Below, piece after piece: positions 1 through 9,748 of a DNA stretch of 64,000 bases (the stretch's first letter is position 1; the number at the start of each line of letters is the position of its first letter). A model generated the notes under the pieces. It was not told where the DNA came from, searched no databases, and saw only the letters and a program-made list of their open reading frames with translations. The stretch comes from Geotalea sp. SG265 (lineage in GTDB: Bacteria; Desulfobacterota; Desulfuromonadia; Geobacterales; Geobacteraceae). The position numbers and the translations under genes were made by a program. The DNA lies in the NCBI RefSeq assembly GCF_022808985.1, contig NZ_JAKZFT010000013.1:55741-119740 (forward strand), read 5' to 3'.

Positions 1-2
1 GG

Positions 3-536
3 CTTTTTGCACTTTTTCTTATTTCACCCCTTATCTATAAAGGCCACTGCTCCCGGACCGAAACCGGGTCGGCAGTGGCCTTTCGTTCTTTATCCACCGG
101 CAGAACCATTGTCAGGGTGAAGGGTGATGTGCCGAAACCGGGCATCTATCGATTACCTGACGGTGCCACCGTCGGGACCGTCATAAATATGACGATGCCT
201 GGACAGGCACTTCAAGGTGGCATTGAAGCGCAATTACCCGTAGTGCTGCGGCCCGGCATGGTTCTGGATGTGACACGAACAGACCGAAAAAATTACGCGT
301 TAACGGTTAGTTACATGAAGGCCAAGGAAAGAATGATCCTGGGAATCCCCCTTGATCTCCAGCTCATGAATGAGGAGGACTGGGATGCCTTGCCGGGGAT
401 CGGTGCCAAAACGGCCAAGGCTATTATTTTTTATCGTCAAAAATATGGCGATTTTCAATCTATCCAGGACCTGGAAAGGGTAAAGGGGATGTCTGGAGGG
501 AAAATAATGAAGATAAGGCAATTTTTTTCTGACTAA
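3..536 (+). CDS. ComEA-like helix-hairpin-helix protein with SLBB-like region, 5' end outside window
   Basis: The frame is open from base 3 without a stop, so the start probably lies upstream of the window; GTG codons at 75 and 117 are possible internal starts but have poor ribosome sites. The first visible residues are hydrophobic (LFALFLISPLIY) and look like the end of a membrane anchor. A region around KGDVPKPGIYRL resembles an SLBB-type beta-grasp fold. The last 60 residues hold two helix-hairpin-helix motifs (LPGIGAKTA and VKGMSGGKI) as in ComEA, the envelope DNA-binding protein of competence. ComEA-like proteins bind double-stranded DNA non-specifically; a role in DNA uptake here is inferred from the family only, and no other competence gene is in the window. 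Confidence 0.75.
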   Translation, partial: LFALFLISPLIYKGHCSRTETGSAVAFRSLSTGRTIVRVKGDVPKPGIYRLPDGATVGTVINMTMPGQALQGGIEAQLPVVLRPGMVLDVTRTDRKNYALTVSYMKAKERMILGIPLDLQLMNEEDWDALPGIGAKTAKAIIFYRQKYGDFQSIQDLERVKGMSGGKIMKIRQFFSD

Positions 537-681
537 ATAACTATATAAAATTGTAAAAGATTTTTACTGTCTGTTCGGCGGTTTGCCTTTCGTTACGGAT
601 CCAACCGCTATTCGTGGCATGCATGATGAATAATACCAGGGACACTTTGCTTATCAACTCAACTCTCTGGAGGTTATTACT

Positions 682-837
682 ATGCAATGTCCCAAGTGTA
701 AAGGTCGCATGTTCGCCGAGAAATACTATGACTTCGTAAGGTCTTTCGATGCCTGGAAATGCACCTGCTGCGGAGAGGTTCTGGATCCGACCATTCTGGC
801 AAACAGGGCACGGAACCACAACAGCTTTTTAGGGTGA
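682..837 (+). CDS. small zinc-ribbon protein, 51 aa
   Basis: A short gene starts at ATG 682 behind a CTGGAGG ribosome site and ends at TGA 835-837. The product has two CxxC knuckles, CPKC at residues 3-6 and CTCC at 27-30, spaced as in a treble-clef or zinc-ribbon fold, followed by a basic tail. I do not recognise a named family beyond small zinc-ribbon protein. It stands alone between the ComEA-like gene and a strong terminator at 863-889, so it is probably a one-gene transcript. Real coding is supported by the ribosome site, the Cys spacing and the terminator directly after it. Nucleic-acid or protein binding is only a guess. Confidence 0.7.
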   Translation: MQCPKCKGRMFAEKYYDFVRSFDAWKCTCCGEVLDPTILANRARNHNSFLG

Positions 838-862
838 CGACAATAGAATATCGGGTATTCTG

Positions 863-889
863 AAAGGGGCCGTTTCCGGCCCCTTTTTT
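863..889 (+). terminator. Rho-independent terminator after the zinc-ribbon gene
   Basis: A perfect 10-bp stem (863-872 with 877-886), a TTTC loop and a following run of T form a textbook intrinsic terminator. It lies 26 bases after the stop of the 51-residue gene. Confidence 0.9.
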
Positions 890-958
890 GTGTGCTTTTA
901 CCCTCTAAGGGTATTGTATCGGAACCGCCTTCGGCTACAATTGAAGGAATCCGTTCCC

Positions 959-2044
959 ATGGGAGAATTCATGTCCATACCAGCCACTTTTCCCAGCCTC
1001 AAAGAGTATGTGGACGAGATGTTGAGGTGGGCGACGGGAAAAGGCAAGATTCTCATAGTCGTTCACGACAATCCCGACCCCGATTGCTTTGCTTCGGCAC
1101 TGGCCCTCAATCATCTCTTTGTCATGAAGTTGAACAGAGAGGCGGTCCTTTCATTTTCCGGTATGATCGGCCGAAGTGAAAACCTGGCCATGGCCAAGGA
1201 GCTGCAAATACCCCTTACCCCCCTGGCCATTCTCGATATTCGCGATTTCCAGGTAATCTGCATGGTGGACACTCAGCCGGGAGTGGGCAATAATTCGTTG
1301 CCCCCCGAAATATCGGTGGATATCCTCATCGACCATCATCCTATCAGGGAAACCAGCAATACCTGCCGCTTTGTGGATATACGCCCGGACTACGGCGTGA
1401 CGGCGACCATCCTCTACGAATATCTGATGGCTGAAAATGTTCCCATCGGCACCAAGCTTGCGACTGCTCTGTTTTATGCCATCAAATCAGAAACCCAGGA
1501 CTTGGGCCGTGAAGCGAACCGGCCCGATCGGGAGGCCTACCACCGGCTTTTTCCCCTTACCAACAAGCTGCTTCTTTATGAGATCTGTCACCCGAAACTT
1601 CCCGTTGAATACTTTCTGTCCCTGAATAACGCCCTCAAGCATACCAGGATCTACGGTGAAGTGCTGGTGACCAACCTGCGTTCGGTCGTTTTCCCGGAAA
1701 TTGTCGCCGAACTTGCCGATTTCCTGCTCAGGCTGGAAAAAATAAAGACGGTGCTTTGCATAGGGCATTACAATAAGGAAATGATTCTCTCCATGCGCAC
1801 CATACGCCACGATACCAATGTGGGAGAGATCATAAAAAAGCTGGTGGAAGGAATGGGCACAGCCGGTGGTCACGGCATGATGGCGGGGGGCAAGGTGGAT
1901 AATGTCTCAGATTCGCCGGAAGAGATGCTGAAACTGGAACGAATACTGACCGACCGACTTTTCGAGGCTCTTGCCATTCACAGGGAAAAGCCGGAAAAAC
2001 TGATACATCTGAGGCCCATGAAAGAGTTGCCAAACAGACCTTAA
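959..2044 (+). CDS. DHH-family phosphoesterase
   Basis: This 361-residue protein has the DHH phosphoesterase signature: HDNPDPD at residues 36-42, the DHH triad at 125-127, and a C-terminal DHHA1-like glycine motif (GTAGGHGMMAGG) near residue 300. Members hydrolyse phosphodiester bonds in short oligonucleotides, pAp or cyclic dinucleotides using two metal ions; the substrate cannot be told from sequence. I chose ATG 959 because a GAAGGA site precedes it; ATG 971 (GGGAGA) is an alternative. The longest frame begins at 890 inside the upstream terminator and is unlikely. No GGDEF, PAS or CBS domain is attached, so it is the stand-alone, NrnA-like soluble type. Confidence 0.85.
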   Translation: MGEFMSIPATFPSLKEYVDEMLRWATGKGKILIVVHDNPDPDCFASALALNHLFVMKLNREAVLSFSGMIGRSENLAMAKELQIPLTPLAILDIRDFQVICMVDTQPGVGNNSLPPEISVDILIDHHPIRETSNTCRFVDIRPDYGVTATILYEYLMAENVPIGTKLATALFYAIKSETQDLGREANRPDREAYHRLFPLTNKLLLYEICHPKLPVEYFLSLNNALKHTRIYGEVLVTNLRSVVFPEIVAELADFLLRLEKIKTVLCIGHYNKEMILSMRTIRHDTNVGEIIKKLVEGMGTAGGHGMMAGGKVDNVSDSPEEMLKLERILTDRLFEALAIHREKPEKLIHLRPMKELPNRP

Positions 2045-2062
2045 AATGTTACTAAATGAAGA

Positions 2063-3202
2063 ATGTCAGTCTATCTGGACAATGCAGCCACAACTTTTCC
2101 GAAACCTGATACTGTTTACAGCGCTGTGGAACATGCCCTCAGGGAGATTGGCGTAGGGCCTGGCAGAGGTGGTTATAAAAGAGGTTTGGCTGCATCGAGG
2201 CTGGTTTTCGAGGCTCGCGAGTTACTGGCTTCTTTCTTCGGAATTAGCGATTCTTCCCGCCTGGTTTTCACTCACAATGCCACCGAAAGTCTGAACATCG
2301 CCGTTAAGGGGCTGCTGCAGCCCGGGGATCATGTCGTTACGACGACCATGGAGCATAATTCCCTCGTTCGACCGCTGCATGACGCAGAGATCAGAGGCGT
2401 CGAAATAACCTGGATTCCTGCCGATACATGCGGCAGGGTCGAGCCTGCCTCGGTTGCTGCGGCTCTTCGCTCGAAAACGAAACTGGTAGCCCTGTCCCAT
2501 TGCAGTAACGTGACCGGCACTGTTCAACCAATTGCCCAGATCGGCGCTATTACCAGACAAGCAGGCGTCGTTTTCCTGGTTGATGCGGCCCAGAGTGCCG
2601 GATACCTGCCCGTGGACGTGGCGGACCAGAATATCGATCTGCTGGCTGTACCGGGTCACAAGGGGCTGCTGGGACCACAGGGAACGGGCCTTCTGTATGT
2701 GGCCGAGCATGTGGATTTATCGCCTCTTCTTTTTGGGGGGACAGGTACTTCCTCATCGGATGCGGCCCAGCCGGAAACGATGCCGGAAAAGTTCGAGAGC
2801 GGCACAATGAATACGCCGGGCATAGCCGGACTCAAAGCGGGAGTGGAATTCATCCTGGAAACCGGCATGGAAACCATCAGGCAGAAGGAGATGCGGCTGG
2901 TCTCGCTGCTCATCGATGGCCTGAATCGGCTTCCAAGAGTGAATACCTATGCTTCGGCTGATGCCGAAGCGCGTGGCGGAGTCGTCTCCTTCACGGTTGA
3001 CGGTATGGACCCTTCGACCTTGGGTTTTCGTCTGGATGCCGATTTCGACATCAGCGTCAGAGTCGGCCTGCACTGTGCGCCCATGGCCCACAGGACCATC
3101 GGCACCTTTCCCGATGGCACCGTCAGGGTAAGCCCCGGTTTCTTCAACACCGAGAAAGAGATCGCTTTCTTTCTCGATGCCGTGGAGAGTATGGTTCATT
3201 GA
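2063..3202 (+). CDS. cysteine desulfurase family protein (class V aminotransferase fold)
   Basis: This 379-residue PLP enzyme belongs to the SufS/CsdA-like branch of class V aminotransferases. It has the N-terminal YLDNAATT, the PLP-contacting DAAQSAG, the Schiff-base lysine K200 in PGHKGLLG, and a candidate catalytic cysteine at C338 (GLHCAP). Such enzymes take sulfur from L-cysteine, leaving alanine, and pass a persulfide to acceptors for Fe-S or thio-cofactor synthesis. No IscU, SufBCD or thiolation partner adjoins it, so the acceptor is unknown. It starts 18 bases after the DHH gene and is followed 14 bases later by a lipoprotein gene, suggesting co-transcription with them and phoH. Confidence 0.9.
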   Translation: MSVYLDNAATTFPKPDTVYSAVEHALREIGVGPGRGGYKRGLAASRLVFEARELLASFFGISDSSRLVFTHNATESLNIAVKGLLQPGDHVVTTTMEHNSLVRPLHDAEIRGVEITWIPADTCGRVEPASVAAALRSKTKLVALSHCSNVTGTVQPIAQIGAITRQAGVVFLVDAAQSAGYLPVDVADQNIDLLAVPGHKGLLGPQGTGLLYVAEHVDLSPLLFGGTGTSSSDAAQPETMPEKFESGTMNTPGIAGLKAGVEFILETGMETIRQKEMRLVSLLIDGLNRLPRVNTYASADAEARGGVVSFTVDGMDPSTLGFRLDADFDISVRVGLHCAPMAHRTIGTFPDGTVRVSPGFFNTEKEIAFFLDAVESMVH

Positions 3203-3216
3203 GGAAAGGACGGTAT

Positions 3217-3486
3217 ATGAAAAGAGTTGTCTATGCTGTTGTCTCCCTGATCTTGCTGTTTATCATGGGGTGTTCCCTGCCTCCGGAGCGCCCGGTGAAA
3301 AAGGACGAGCTGTATCGCACCGGCATCTACAACTATTACAAGATCCAGGAATCGCCAGAGCGGGTGCTTGCCGCACTGAACAAGGACGGGGAGGTCGTTC
3401 TGGAAGTGGAATACAAGAAGCAGCCGCTCTACCTGAAGATTCTCGCCACATCAAAGGGGCTGGTGCTCTCCGTCTCGGAAAGATAA
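3217..3486 (+). CDS. small lipoprotein, 89 aa, function unknown
   Basis: The start at ATG 3217 is set by a strong GAGGAAAGGA site at 3201-3210. The product has a basic N-terminus, a hydrophobic stretch and a lipobox ending in a cysteine (FIMGC), so it should be exported and lipid-anchored. The mature part of about 70 residues is charged and has no domain that I recognise; it ends LVLSVSER. It sits between the cysteine desulfurase and phoH genes in the same direction with small gaps. No function is proposed. Confidence 0.8.
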   Translation: MKRVVYAVVSLILLFIMGCSLPPERPVKKDELYRTGIYNYYKIQESPERVLAALNKDGEVVLEVEYKKQPLYLKILATSKGLVLSVSER

Positions 3487-3505
3487 CTGAAACAGAAAGG
3501 ACTGC

Positions 3506-4822
3506 ATGAAACACTTCATACTGGATACCAATGTACTTCTCTACGATCCCCAGGCGGTTTTCAAGTTCGAGGAAAACAACATCATCATTCCCATTACCGT
3601 GATCGAAGAAATCGACCGTTTCAAAAAGGACATGAACGAAACAGGGCGCAATGCCAGGCAGATATCCCGCCTTCTTGACGACCTGCGCAAGGAAGGATCG
3701 CTGTCGGAAGGAATACAGCTGGAAAACGGCGGCAATCTACGGGTCGAGATCTATGAGGAGCAGGTGATGAAGAGACTCCCTCCCGAACTTCGCGAGGAGC
3801 GGGGGGACAACCGGATTCTTGCCGTAGCCTTTGATGTCAAGGCGAAGAATGAAAACGCACCGGTCATTTTCGTCACCAAGGATACCAACCTGCGTATCAA
3901 AGCCGACGCCATCGGCCTCGTCGCCGAGGATTACGAGTCGGACAAGGTTGTTATCGAGGACCTTTATTCTGGTTTTTTGGAGATAGATGCCGAAGCCGAT
4001 CTGATAGACCGCTTCCATGGACAGGGATGGTTACCCATGGAAGATACCATGTATCCCAACCAGTTCGTTTCCTTCAGGGATCGATTGAACGCTACCCACA
4101 CCGCCATCGGCAGGTATGACGAAAAGGAGAAAAAGGTCGTTGCCATCAAAAGGGCCGGCAAAGAGGGTATCTGGAGCATTCATCCCCGAAATCGCGAGCA
4201 GGCCTTTGCCCTGGAAGCGCTGCTTGATGATAATATCAAGCTGGTGACACTTGTGGGTAAAGCGGGTACGGGCAAGACGCTGGTTGCCATAGCTGCAGGT
4301 CTCCACAAGACTGCCGAAGAAAACGTCTACAACCGCCTCCTCGTTTCCCGCCCTGTGTTTCCCATGGGAAGGGATCTGGGCTTTCTGCCTGGGGATATCG
4401 AAGAGAAACTCACTCCTTGGATGCAGCCCATCTTCGATAACGTGGAGCTTCTGCTCACCGGTCATGAGGGTGAAAAACGCCACAGCAAGGGCTATAAGGA
4501 GTTGATGGCCATGGGCATCATGGATATAGAGCCTCTGACCTATATCCGCGGCCGATCCATCCCCAACCAGTACATGATCGTGGATGAGGCCCAGAACCTG
4601 ACTCCCCACGAAATAAAAACCATCATTACCCGTGCTGGCGAAGGGACCAAAATCGTCCTGACCGGCGACCCCTACCAGATCGACAACCCCTATGTTGACT
4701 CCTCAAGCAATGGCTTGACCTATGTGGTGGAGAAATTCAAGGGGCAAAATATTGCCGGACACATCACCATGACTAAGGGTGAGCGTTCCGAGCTTGCCGA
4801 ACTGGCAGCCAATCTGCTGTAA
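3506..4822 (+). CDS. PhoH-family ATPase with N-terminal PIN domain (PhoH2/YlaK type)
   Basis: This 438-residue protein has two parts. Residues 1-130 form a PIN-type nuclease domain (FILDTNVLLYDP, then acidic VIEEIDRF and a late VTKDTNL). The C-terminal half is the PhoH P-loop ATPase with Walker A GKAGTGKT at 251-258 and a Walker-B-like IVDEAQN. PIN-PhoH proteins are ATP-dependent RNA helicase/RNases; in some bacteria they form part of a toxin-antitoxin arrangement, but no antitoxin-like gene precedes this one. A hairpin follows at 4857-4877. The family call is secure; the RNA substrate is unknown. Confidence 0.92.
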   Translation: MKHFILDTNVLLYDPQAVFKFEENNIIIPITVIEEIDRFKKDMNETGRNARQISRLLDDLRKEGSLSEGIQLENGGNLRVEIYEEQVMKRLPPELREERGDNRILAVAFDVKAKNENAPVIFVTKDTNLRIKADAIGLVAEDYESDKVVIEDLYSGFLEIDAEADLIDRFHGQGWLPMEDTMYPNQFVSFRDRLNATHTAIGRYDEKEKKVVAIKRAGKEGIWSIHPRNREQAFALEALLDDNIKLVTLVGKAGTGKTLVAIAAGLHKTAEENVYNRLLVSRPVFPMGRDLGFLPGDIEEKLTPWMQPIFDNVELLLTGHEGEKRHSKGYKELMAMGIMDIEPLTYIRGRSIPNQYMIVDEAQNLTPHEIKTIITRAGEGTKIVLTGDPYQIDNPYVDSSSNGLTYVVEKFKGQNIAGHITMTKGERSELAELAANLL

Positions 4823-4856
4823 TCGACAGATTTTCTCCAAACTACTGCGAGGTATG

Positions 4857-4877
4857 AGGGCGTGTTATCCACGCCCT
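4857..4877 (+). terminator. hairpin between phoH and tsaD, probable weak terminator
   Basis: An 8-bp perfect stem (4857-4864 with 4870-4877) with a TTATC loop is followed only by TTCCCGTTT, a weak U-tract. It covers a GTG at 4862 that could be read as an earlier tsaD start, which favours ATG 4886 as the true start. Confidence 0.5.
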
Positions 4878-4885
4878 TCCCGTTT

Positions 4886-5911
4886 ATGCTCCTGCTATCC
4901 ATAGAATCTTCATGTGACGAGACTGCGGCATCCGTGGTCAGGGACGGGAGAGACATCCTTTCCAGCATCGTTGCTTCGCAGATCAGTATCCATGCCGACT
5001 ACGGCGGCGTGGTGCCCGAAATCGCTTCGCGCAAACACCTGGAGGCCATTTCCCTGGTCATCGAAGAGGCTTTGCGCACGGCGGGTGTCTCCCTGCCTGC
5101 CATTGAGGGCATTGCCGTGACTCGCGGCCCCGGTCTGGCCGGCGCTCTGCTCGTAGGCATCTCCACCGCCAAGGCGCTGGCCTATGGACTGAACATTCCC
5201 GTTGCCGGTGTGAACCACATCGAATCCCACATCCTGGCCGTCAAGCTGGAACGGGATGTGGCATTTCCCTTCATTGCCCTGGCTGTCTCAGGTGGGCATA
5301 CACATCTTTACGAAGTTCACGGCATCGGCCGGTACCGGACCATCGGCCAGACCTTGGACGATGCTGCCGGAGAGGCCTTCGACAAGGTGGCCAAACTTCT
5401 GGGCTTGCCCTATCCAGGTGGTGCTCTCATCGATCGCCTCGCTGCCGATGGCGATCCCCGGGCCGTGAAATTGCCGCGGCCGTTGATGCATGATGATACC
5501 TGCAATTTTAGTTTCAGCGGGCTGAAAACTGCAGTTCTGAACTATGTGAAAAAGAATCCGTCCGTCGCTGAGGGTGCCGCCTTGCATAATATTTGTGCCT
5601 CATTCCAGTCTGCCGTCTGCGACGTGCTGGTGAGCAAGACCCGGGCGGCAGTCCTTCGAAGCGGCATCAGAAGGGTAGTCGTGGCCGGCGGTGTCGCCTG
5701 TAACAGCGGAGTGCGCCGGGAGATGGCCGCTTTTGCAGACAAAGAAGGGGCGGAGCTTTTCATCCCTTCACCGTCGCTCTGCTCCGACAATGCCGCCATG
5801 CTTGCCGTACCCGGCGACTACTATCTTTCCGGCAGAGCTGTAGCCGGTTTCGATCTGGATGCCCTTCCCGTATGGCCCCTTGATGCCATCTCTTCACCGG
5901 AAGGACCCTGA
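4886..5911 (+). CDS. tsaD: tRNA N6-threonylcarbamoyltransferase TsaD
   Basis: TsaD joins the threonylcarbamoyl group to N6 of A37 in ANN-decoding tRNAs, working with TsaB and TsaE. The 341-residue product begins MLLLSIESSCDETA, typical of the family. With the start at 4886 the metal ligands in NHIESH fall at H111 and H115, the positions familiar from the E. coli enzyme, which supports this start over GTG 4862. A late CSDNAAM motif supplies the third metal ligand. The gene ends one base before the rsmA start codon, so the two are coupled. tsaB and tsaE are not visible here. Confidence 0.95.
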   Translation: MLLLSIESSCDETAASVVRDGRDILSSIVASQISIHADYGGVVPEIASRKHLEAISLVIEEALRTAGVSLPAIEGIAVTRGPGLAGALLVGISTAKALAYGLNIPVAGVNHIESHILAVKLERDVAFPFIALAVSGGHTHLYEVHGIGRYRTIGQTLDDAAGEAFDKVAKLLGLPYPGGALIDRLAADGDPRAVKLPRPLMHDDTCNFSFSGLKTAVLNYVKKNPSVAEGAALHNICASFQSAVCDVLVSKTRAAVLRSGIRRVVVAGGVACNSGVRREMAAFADKEGAELFIPSPSLCSDNAAMLAVPGDYYLSGRAVAGFDLDALPVWPLDAISSPEGP

Positions 5912-5912
5912 A

Positions 5913-6740
5913 ATGGAGCGTTTTCGAGCCAAAAAATCAATGGGGCAGAATTTCCTGGTGGACGGGAATGTGCTGGCACGGATTGTCGAGGCAGTTGACC
6001 TGGCAGCGGGCGACCGGGTGCTGGAGATCGGTCCCGGCCGGGGAGCCTTGACCTCACTCTTGGTGAAGAGAGCCGAACAGGTGCTGGCCGTTGAGCTGGA
6101 CCGGCAGCTGGTTCCCTTGCTGGAAAAGGAATTCTCCTCCTCGGACAATGTGGAATTTGTCCAGGGGGATATTCTCAGGATTGAGCTTCCTGTTGTGTTG
6201 GGCAGTCGCTGGAGCGGCAGATGGAAAGTGGCCGCCAACCTGCCCTACAATATTTCCAGTCAGGTGATCTTCAAATTTCTCGACAACGTCTCCCTATTCT
6301 CATCGCTGGTGCTCATGCTGCAAAAGGAGGTAGGGGATCGCCTGATCGCCTCTCCCGGTACCAAGGACTACGGTATCCTCTCGGTATTTTGCAATCTCCA
6401 TTTCGATGTGTCACGGGTTCTGATCGTCAGGCCGGGGTCTTTCCGGCCCATTCCCAAGGTGGATTCGGTGGTGCTCAAGTTCGTGCCGTTGCCGGCACCC
6501 CGGCAGGATGTGGGAGACGAGGCCCTCTTCAGACAGGTGGTCAAGGCAGGTTTCGGCCAGCGCCGCAAGACCCTGATCAACTGTCTGAAATCAGCAGGGA
6601 TTGCCGGAAGTAGCGATATTAATGATATTCTTTGCCGGGCTGGCATCGACGGCGGACGCAGGGGGGAGACCCTCTCTCTGGAAGAATACGCCCGGTTAAC
6701 CAAAGAAATTATGCACGCCCAAAAACAGGGAATGTTCTGA
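5913..6740 (+). CDS. rsmA: 16S rRNA (A1518/A1519) dimethyltransferase RsmA/KsgA
   Basis: RsmA dimethylates two adjacent adenines near the 3' end of 16S rRNA late in 30S assembly. The 275-residue protein has the family start (KKSMGQNFLVD), the SAM-binding EIGPGRG near residue 40 and the adenine-methyltransferase catalytic motif NLPYNI near residue 110. I chose ATG 5913 because GGAAGGA lies just upstream and the N-terminus then aligns with the family; the longer frame runs back into tsaD. Usual length and all key motifs present. Confidence 0.95.
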   Translation: MERFRAKKSMGQNFLVDGNVLARIVEAVDLAAGDRVLEIGPGRGALTSLLVKRAEQVLAVELDRQLVPLLEKEFSSSDNVEFVQGDILRIELPVVLGSRWSGRWKVAANLPYNISSQVIFKFLDNVSLFSSLVLMLQKEVGDRLIASPGTKDYGILSVFCNLHFDVSRVLIVRPGSFRPIPKVDSVVLKFVPLPAPRQDVGDEALFRQVVKAGFGQRRKTLINCLKSAGIAGSSDINDILCRAGIDGGRRGETLSLEEYARLTKEIMHAQKQGMF

Positions 6741-6842
6741 AGTGCTGAACATTTCACGTTTTTATCCCGAAAGGGGTGGCGGAACGGCATCTTCTGTGGT
6801 ATATAAAACTGCTACACTATCCGCGCTAGGAGGCATTCTGTC

Positions 6843-8195
6843 ATGAAAATCTGCATTATCGGAACAGGCTATGTGGGACTGGTTGCCGGAACCTGCTTTG
6901 CCGAAAGCGGTAATGACGTTATCTGTGTTGATGTGGACGAAGCCAAGATCGAAGGGCTTAAACAAGGTGTCATCCCCATCTACGAACCCGGCCTCAAGGA
7001 ACTGGTCGTCAGAAATTTCGGCGAGGGGCGGCTTTCCTTTACCACCGACCTTGCTGCAGCCGTCAAAGCATCCCTCATAAATTTCATCGCTGTTGGAACC
7101 CCGCCTGGTGAAGACGGTTCCGCCGACCTTCAATATGTGCTGGATGTGGCCCGGGTGATCGGCCGCAACATGGAAAGTTTCAAGATCGTGGTGGACAAGT
7201 CGACGGTACCTGTCGGCACGGCCGACAAGGTCCGCGGCGTCGTCAAGGAGGAGCTCGAAAAACGGGGCAGGGATATCGAGTTCGACGTGGTTTCCAATCC
7301 GGAATTCATGAAGGAGGGGGCCGCCATCGACGATTTCATGAAGCCGGACCGGGTCGTGATCGGCACCGACAATGTGCGCACCGCCGAAATCATGAAGGAA
7401 CTTTACTCTCCGTTCATGCGCAAGACCAACCGGTTGATCATCATGGACATCCGTAGTGCCGAGATGACCAAATATGCAGCCAACGCCATGCTCGCCACCA
7501 AGATTTCCTTCATGAACCAGATCGCCAACCTCTGCGACCGCATGGGTGCCGACGTTTCTGCAGTCAGGGAGGGGATTGGCTCCGATTCCCGCATCGGCTA
7601 CGATTTTCTCTTTCCGGGTGTCGGCTACGGCGGGTCATGTTTCCCCAAGGATGTGAAAGCCCTGGTCAAAACCGCCGAAGAGAACGATTACGACTTCATG
7701 CTCCTCAAGGCGGTGGAAGCGGTCAACGAGCGGCAGAAACTGGTCCTGACCGACAAGATTACCGGCTGCCTCGGAGACTGCTCGACCCAGTCACTCAAAG
7801 GGAAGACAATCGCAATCTGGGGGCTTTCTTTCAAACCCCGGACCGATGATATGCGGGAGGCGCCATCCGTCGTCATAATCCACCGGCTGCTTGAGCTCGG
7901 CGCAAAGGTTGCCGCCCACGACCCGGAGGCGATAAATGAAGCGCGTAAGATCTTCGGCGAACGCATTATTTACAGTAACAACCAGTACGAGATCCTCAAA
8001 GGGGCCGATGCACTGGCCATTGTCACCGAGTGGAACGAGTACCGGACTCCCGATTTCGACAGGATAAAGACCCTGCTGAACCGGCCGCTCATCTTTGACG
8101 GCAGGAACCTCTATGAACCATCCCGTATCAAGGAAGCCGGCTTTGAGTACTTGCCCATAGGGCGGAACGGCAAGCATTTCAGCACGGCCAGCTGA
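6843..8195 (+). CDS. UDP-glucose 6-dehydrogenase
   Basis: This enzyme oxidises UDP-glucose to UDP-glucuronate with two NAD+. The 450-residue product has the NAD-binding GTGYVG at residues 7-12, the VGTPPG motif, and the catalytic cysteine C266 in [19 protein letters not shown] site precedes ATG 6843. The next gene encodes UDP-glucuronate decarboxylase, which uses its product, and a UDP-glucuronate epimerase-like gene lies 3 kb downstream; together they supply UDP-xylose and UDP-galacturonate-type donors for envelope polysaccharide. The gene starts 102 bases after rsmA and probably has its own promoter. Confidence 0.95.
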   Translation: MKICIIGTGYVGLVAGTCFAESGNDVICVDVDEAKIEGLKQGVIPIYEPGLKELVVRNFGEGRLSFTTDLAAAVKASLINFIAVGTPPGEDGSADLQYVLDVARVIGRNMESFKIVVDKSTVPVGTADKVRGVVKEELEKRGRDIEFDVVSNPEFMKEGAAIDDFMKPDRVVIGTDNVRTAEIMKELYSPFMRKTNRLIIMDIRSAEMTKYAANAMLATKISFMNQIANLCDRMGADVSAVREGIGSDSRIGYDFLFPGVGYGGSCFPKDVKALVKTAEENDYDFMLLKAVEAVNERQKLVLTDKITGCLGDCSTQSLKGKTIAIWGLSFKPRTDDMREAPSVVIIHRLLELGAKVAAHDPEAINEARKIFGERIIYSNNQYEILKGADALAIVTEWNEYRTPDFDRIKTLLNRPLIFDGRNLYEPSRIKEAGFEYLPIGRNGKHFSTAS

Positions 8196-8216
8196 ATCGG
8201 GGGGAAAGCAACTACC

Positions 8217-9155
<939 letters not shown>

Positions 9156-9173
9156 TCCTAGGGGACGTGAACC

Positions 9174-9473
9174 ATGCGGAAGCGGATGCTTCTTCTACCA
9201 GCCGGCATCATCCTCTTTATCCTGTTTTTTACCGTTTTTGGTGACAGGGGACTGTTGCGCATATACCACCTGAACAAGGAAAACAAGGAGATTCAGGAAC
9301 ACCTCCGGCTGTTGACGGCGGAAAATGAGCAGCTGAAGCGGGAGATCGAGGCGTTGCGCAGCGACCGGCGCTACCTGGAGAGCATTGCCAGGCGGGACTT
9401 CGGTCTCGTGAGACAAAACGAAGTCATTTATCAGTTTCCCCAGGAGAAAAAAGATCAGTTGACGCAGAAATAA
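9174..9473 (+). CDS. ftsB: FtsB/DivIC-like septum formation protein
   Basis: This 99-residue protein has one membrane helix near the N-terminus (residues 5-24), then a leucine-zipper-like coiled coil (about 32-66, rich in E, N, L and K) ending in the YLESIARRDFGLVRQNEVIYQF segment, which is the FtsB/DivIC hallmark. FtsB joins FtsL and FtsQ in the divisome at the inner membrane, facing the periplasm. Partners are not in the window. The location between nucleotide-sugar genes and argS gives no functional clue. The family call is good; the symbol is assigned from topology and the C-terminal motif. Confidence 0.85.
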   Translation: MRKRMLLLPAGIILFILFFTVFGDRGLLRIYHLNKENKEIQEHLRLLTAENEQLKREIEALRSDRRYLESIARRDFGLVRQNEVIYQFPQEKKDQLTQK

Positions 9474-9477
9474 GCCG

Positions 9478-9557
9478 GGTCTGCCCGTGAGGGAAGCCGC
9501 ACCTGATTACCCCACTGACTGTTAGACGTCGATTCCATTTATTCAACTAGGCAGACC
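9478..9557 (+). repeat. inverted repeat bounding an 80-nt element upstream of the argS pair
   Basis: Perfect 8-base arms (9478-9485 and 9550-9557) enclose 64 bases with no convincing reading frame between ftsB and the small Cys-rich gene. It could be the closing stem of a leader RNA or a chance repeat. The interior did not match tRNA, SRP RNA or 6S RNA to my eye. Confidence 0.4.
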
Positions 9558-9574
9558 AATTCGAGGATTGAACC

Positions 9575-9748
9575 GTGAGTAGCAACAACTCTCTGCAATG
9601 CTGCGCCATCTGTGCATGGCGTGAAAATTGCGCCAAAAAATTCTGTGTTCCCGACGGCGGCGCCCATTGCCCTGACTTTACCAGGGATATTTCCATCAAA
9701 CATCCTGTTCACGAGAACAGTTCATCCAAAGAGAAACAGGAGAAGTAA
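9575..9748 (+). CDS. small Cys-rich protein, 57 aa, coupled to argS
   Basis: The gene starts at GTG 9575 behind a CGAGGA site and ends with a TAA whose last A is the first base of the argS start codon, so translation is probably coupled. The product carries six cysteines and one histidine in the first 32 residues (CCAIC, NCAKKFC, AHC), a pattern suited to a Zn or Fe-S site, followed by a hydrophilic tail. I know no function. The tight link suggests constant co-expression with arginyl-tRNA synthetase. Confidence 0.75.
   Translation: MSSNNSLQCCAICAWRENCAKKFCVPDGGAHCPDFTRDISIKHPVHENSSSKEKQEK

Noticed and set aside
39..83. Hairpin resembling a terminator followed by TTTCGTTCTT at the start of the window
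   Set aside because: It lies inside a frame open from base 3 that continues into the ComEA-like protein with a plausible membrane-anchor sequence, so I treat it as part of the coding region; this is not certain.
541..819. 92-residue minus-strand reading frame
   Set aside because: It is antisense to the 51-residue zinc-ribbon gene, which has a ribosome site, conserved cysteine spacing and a terminator.
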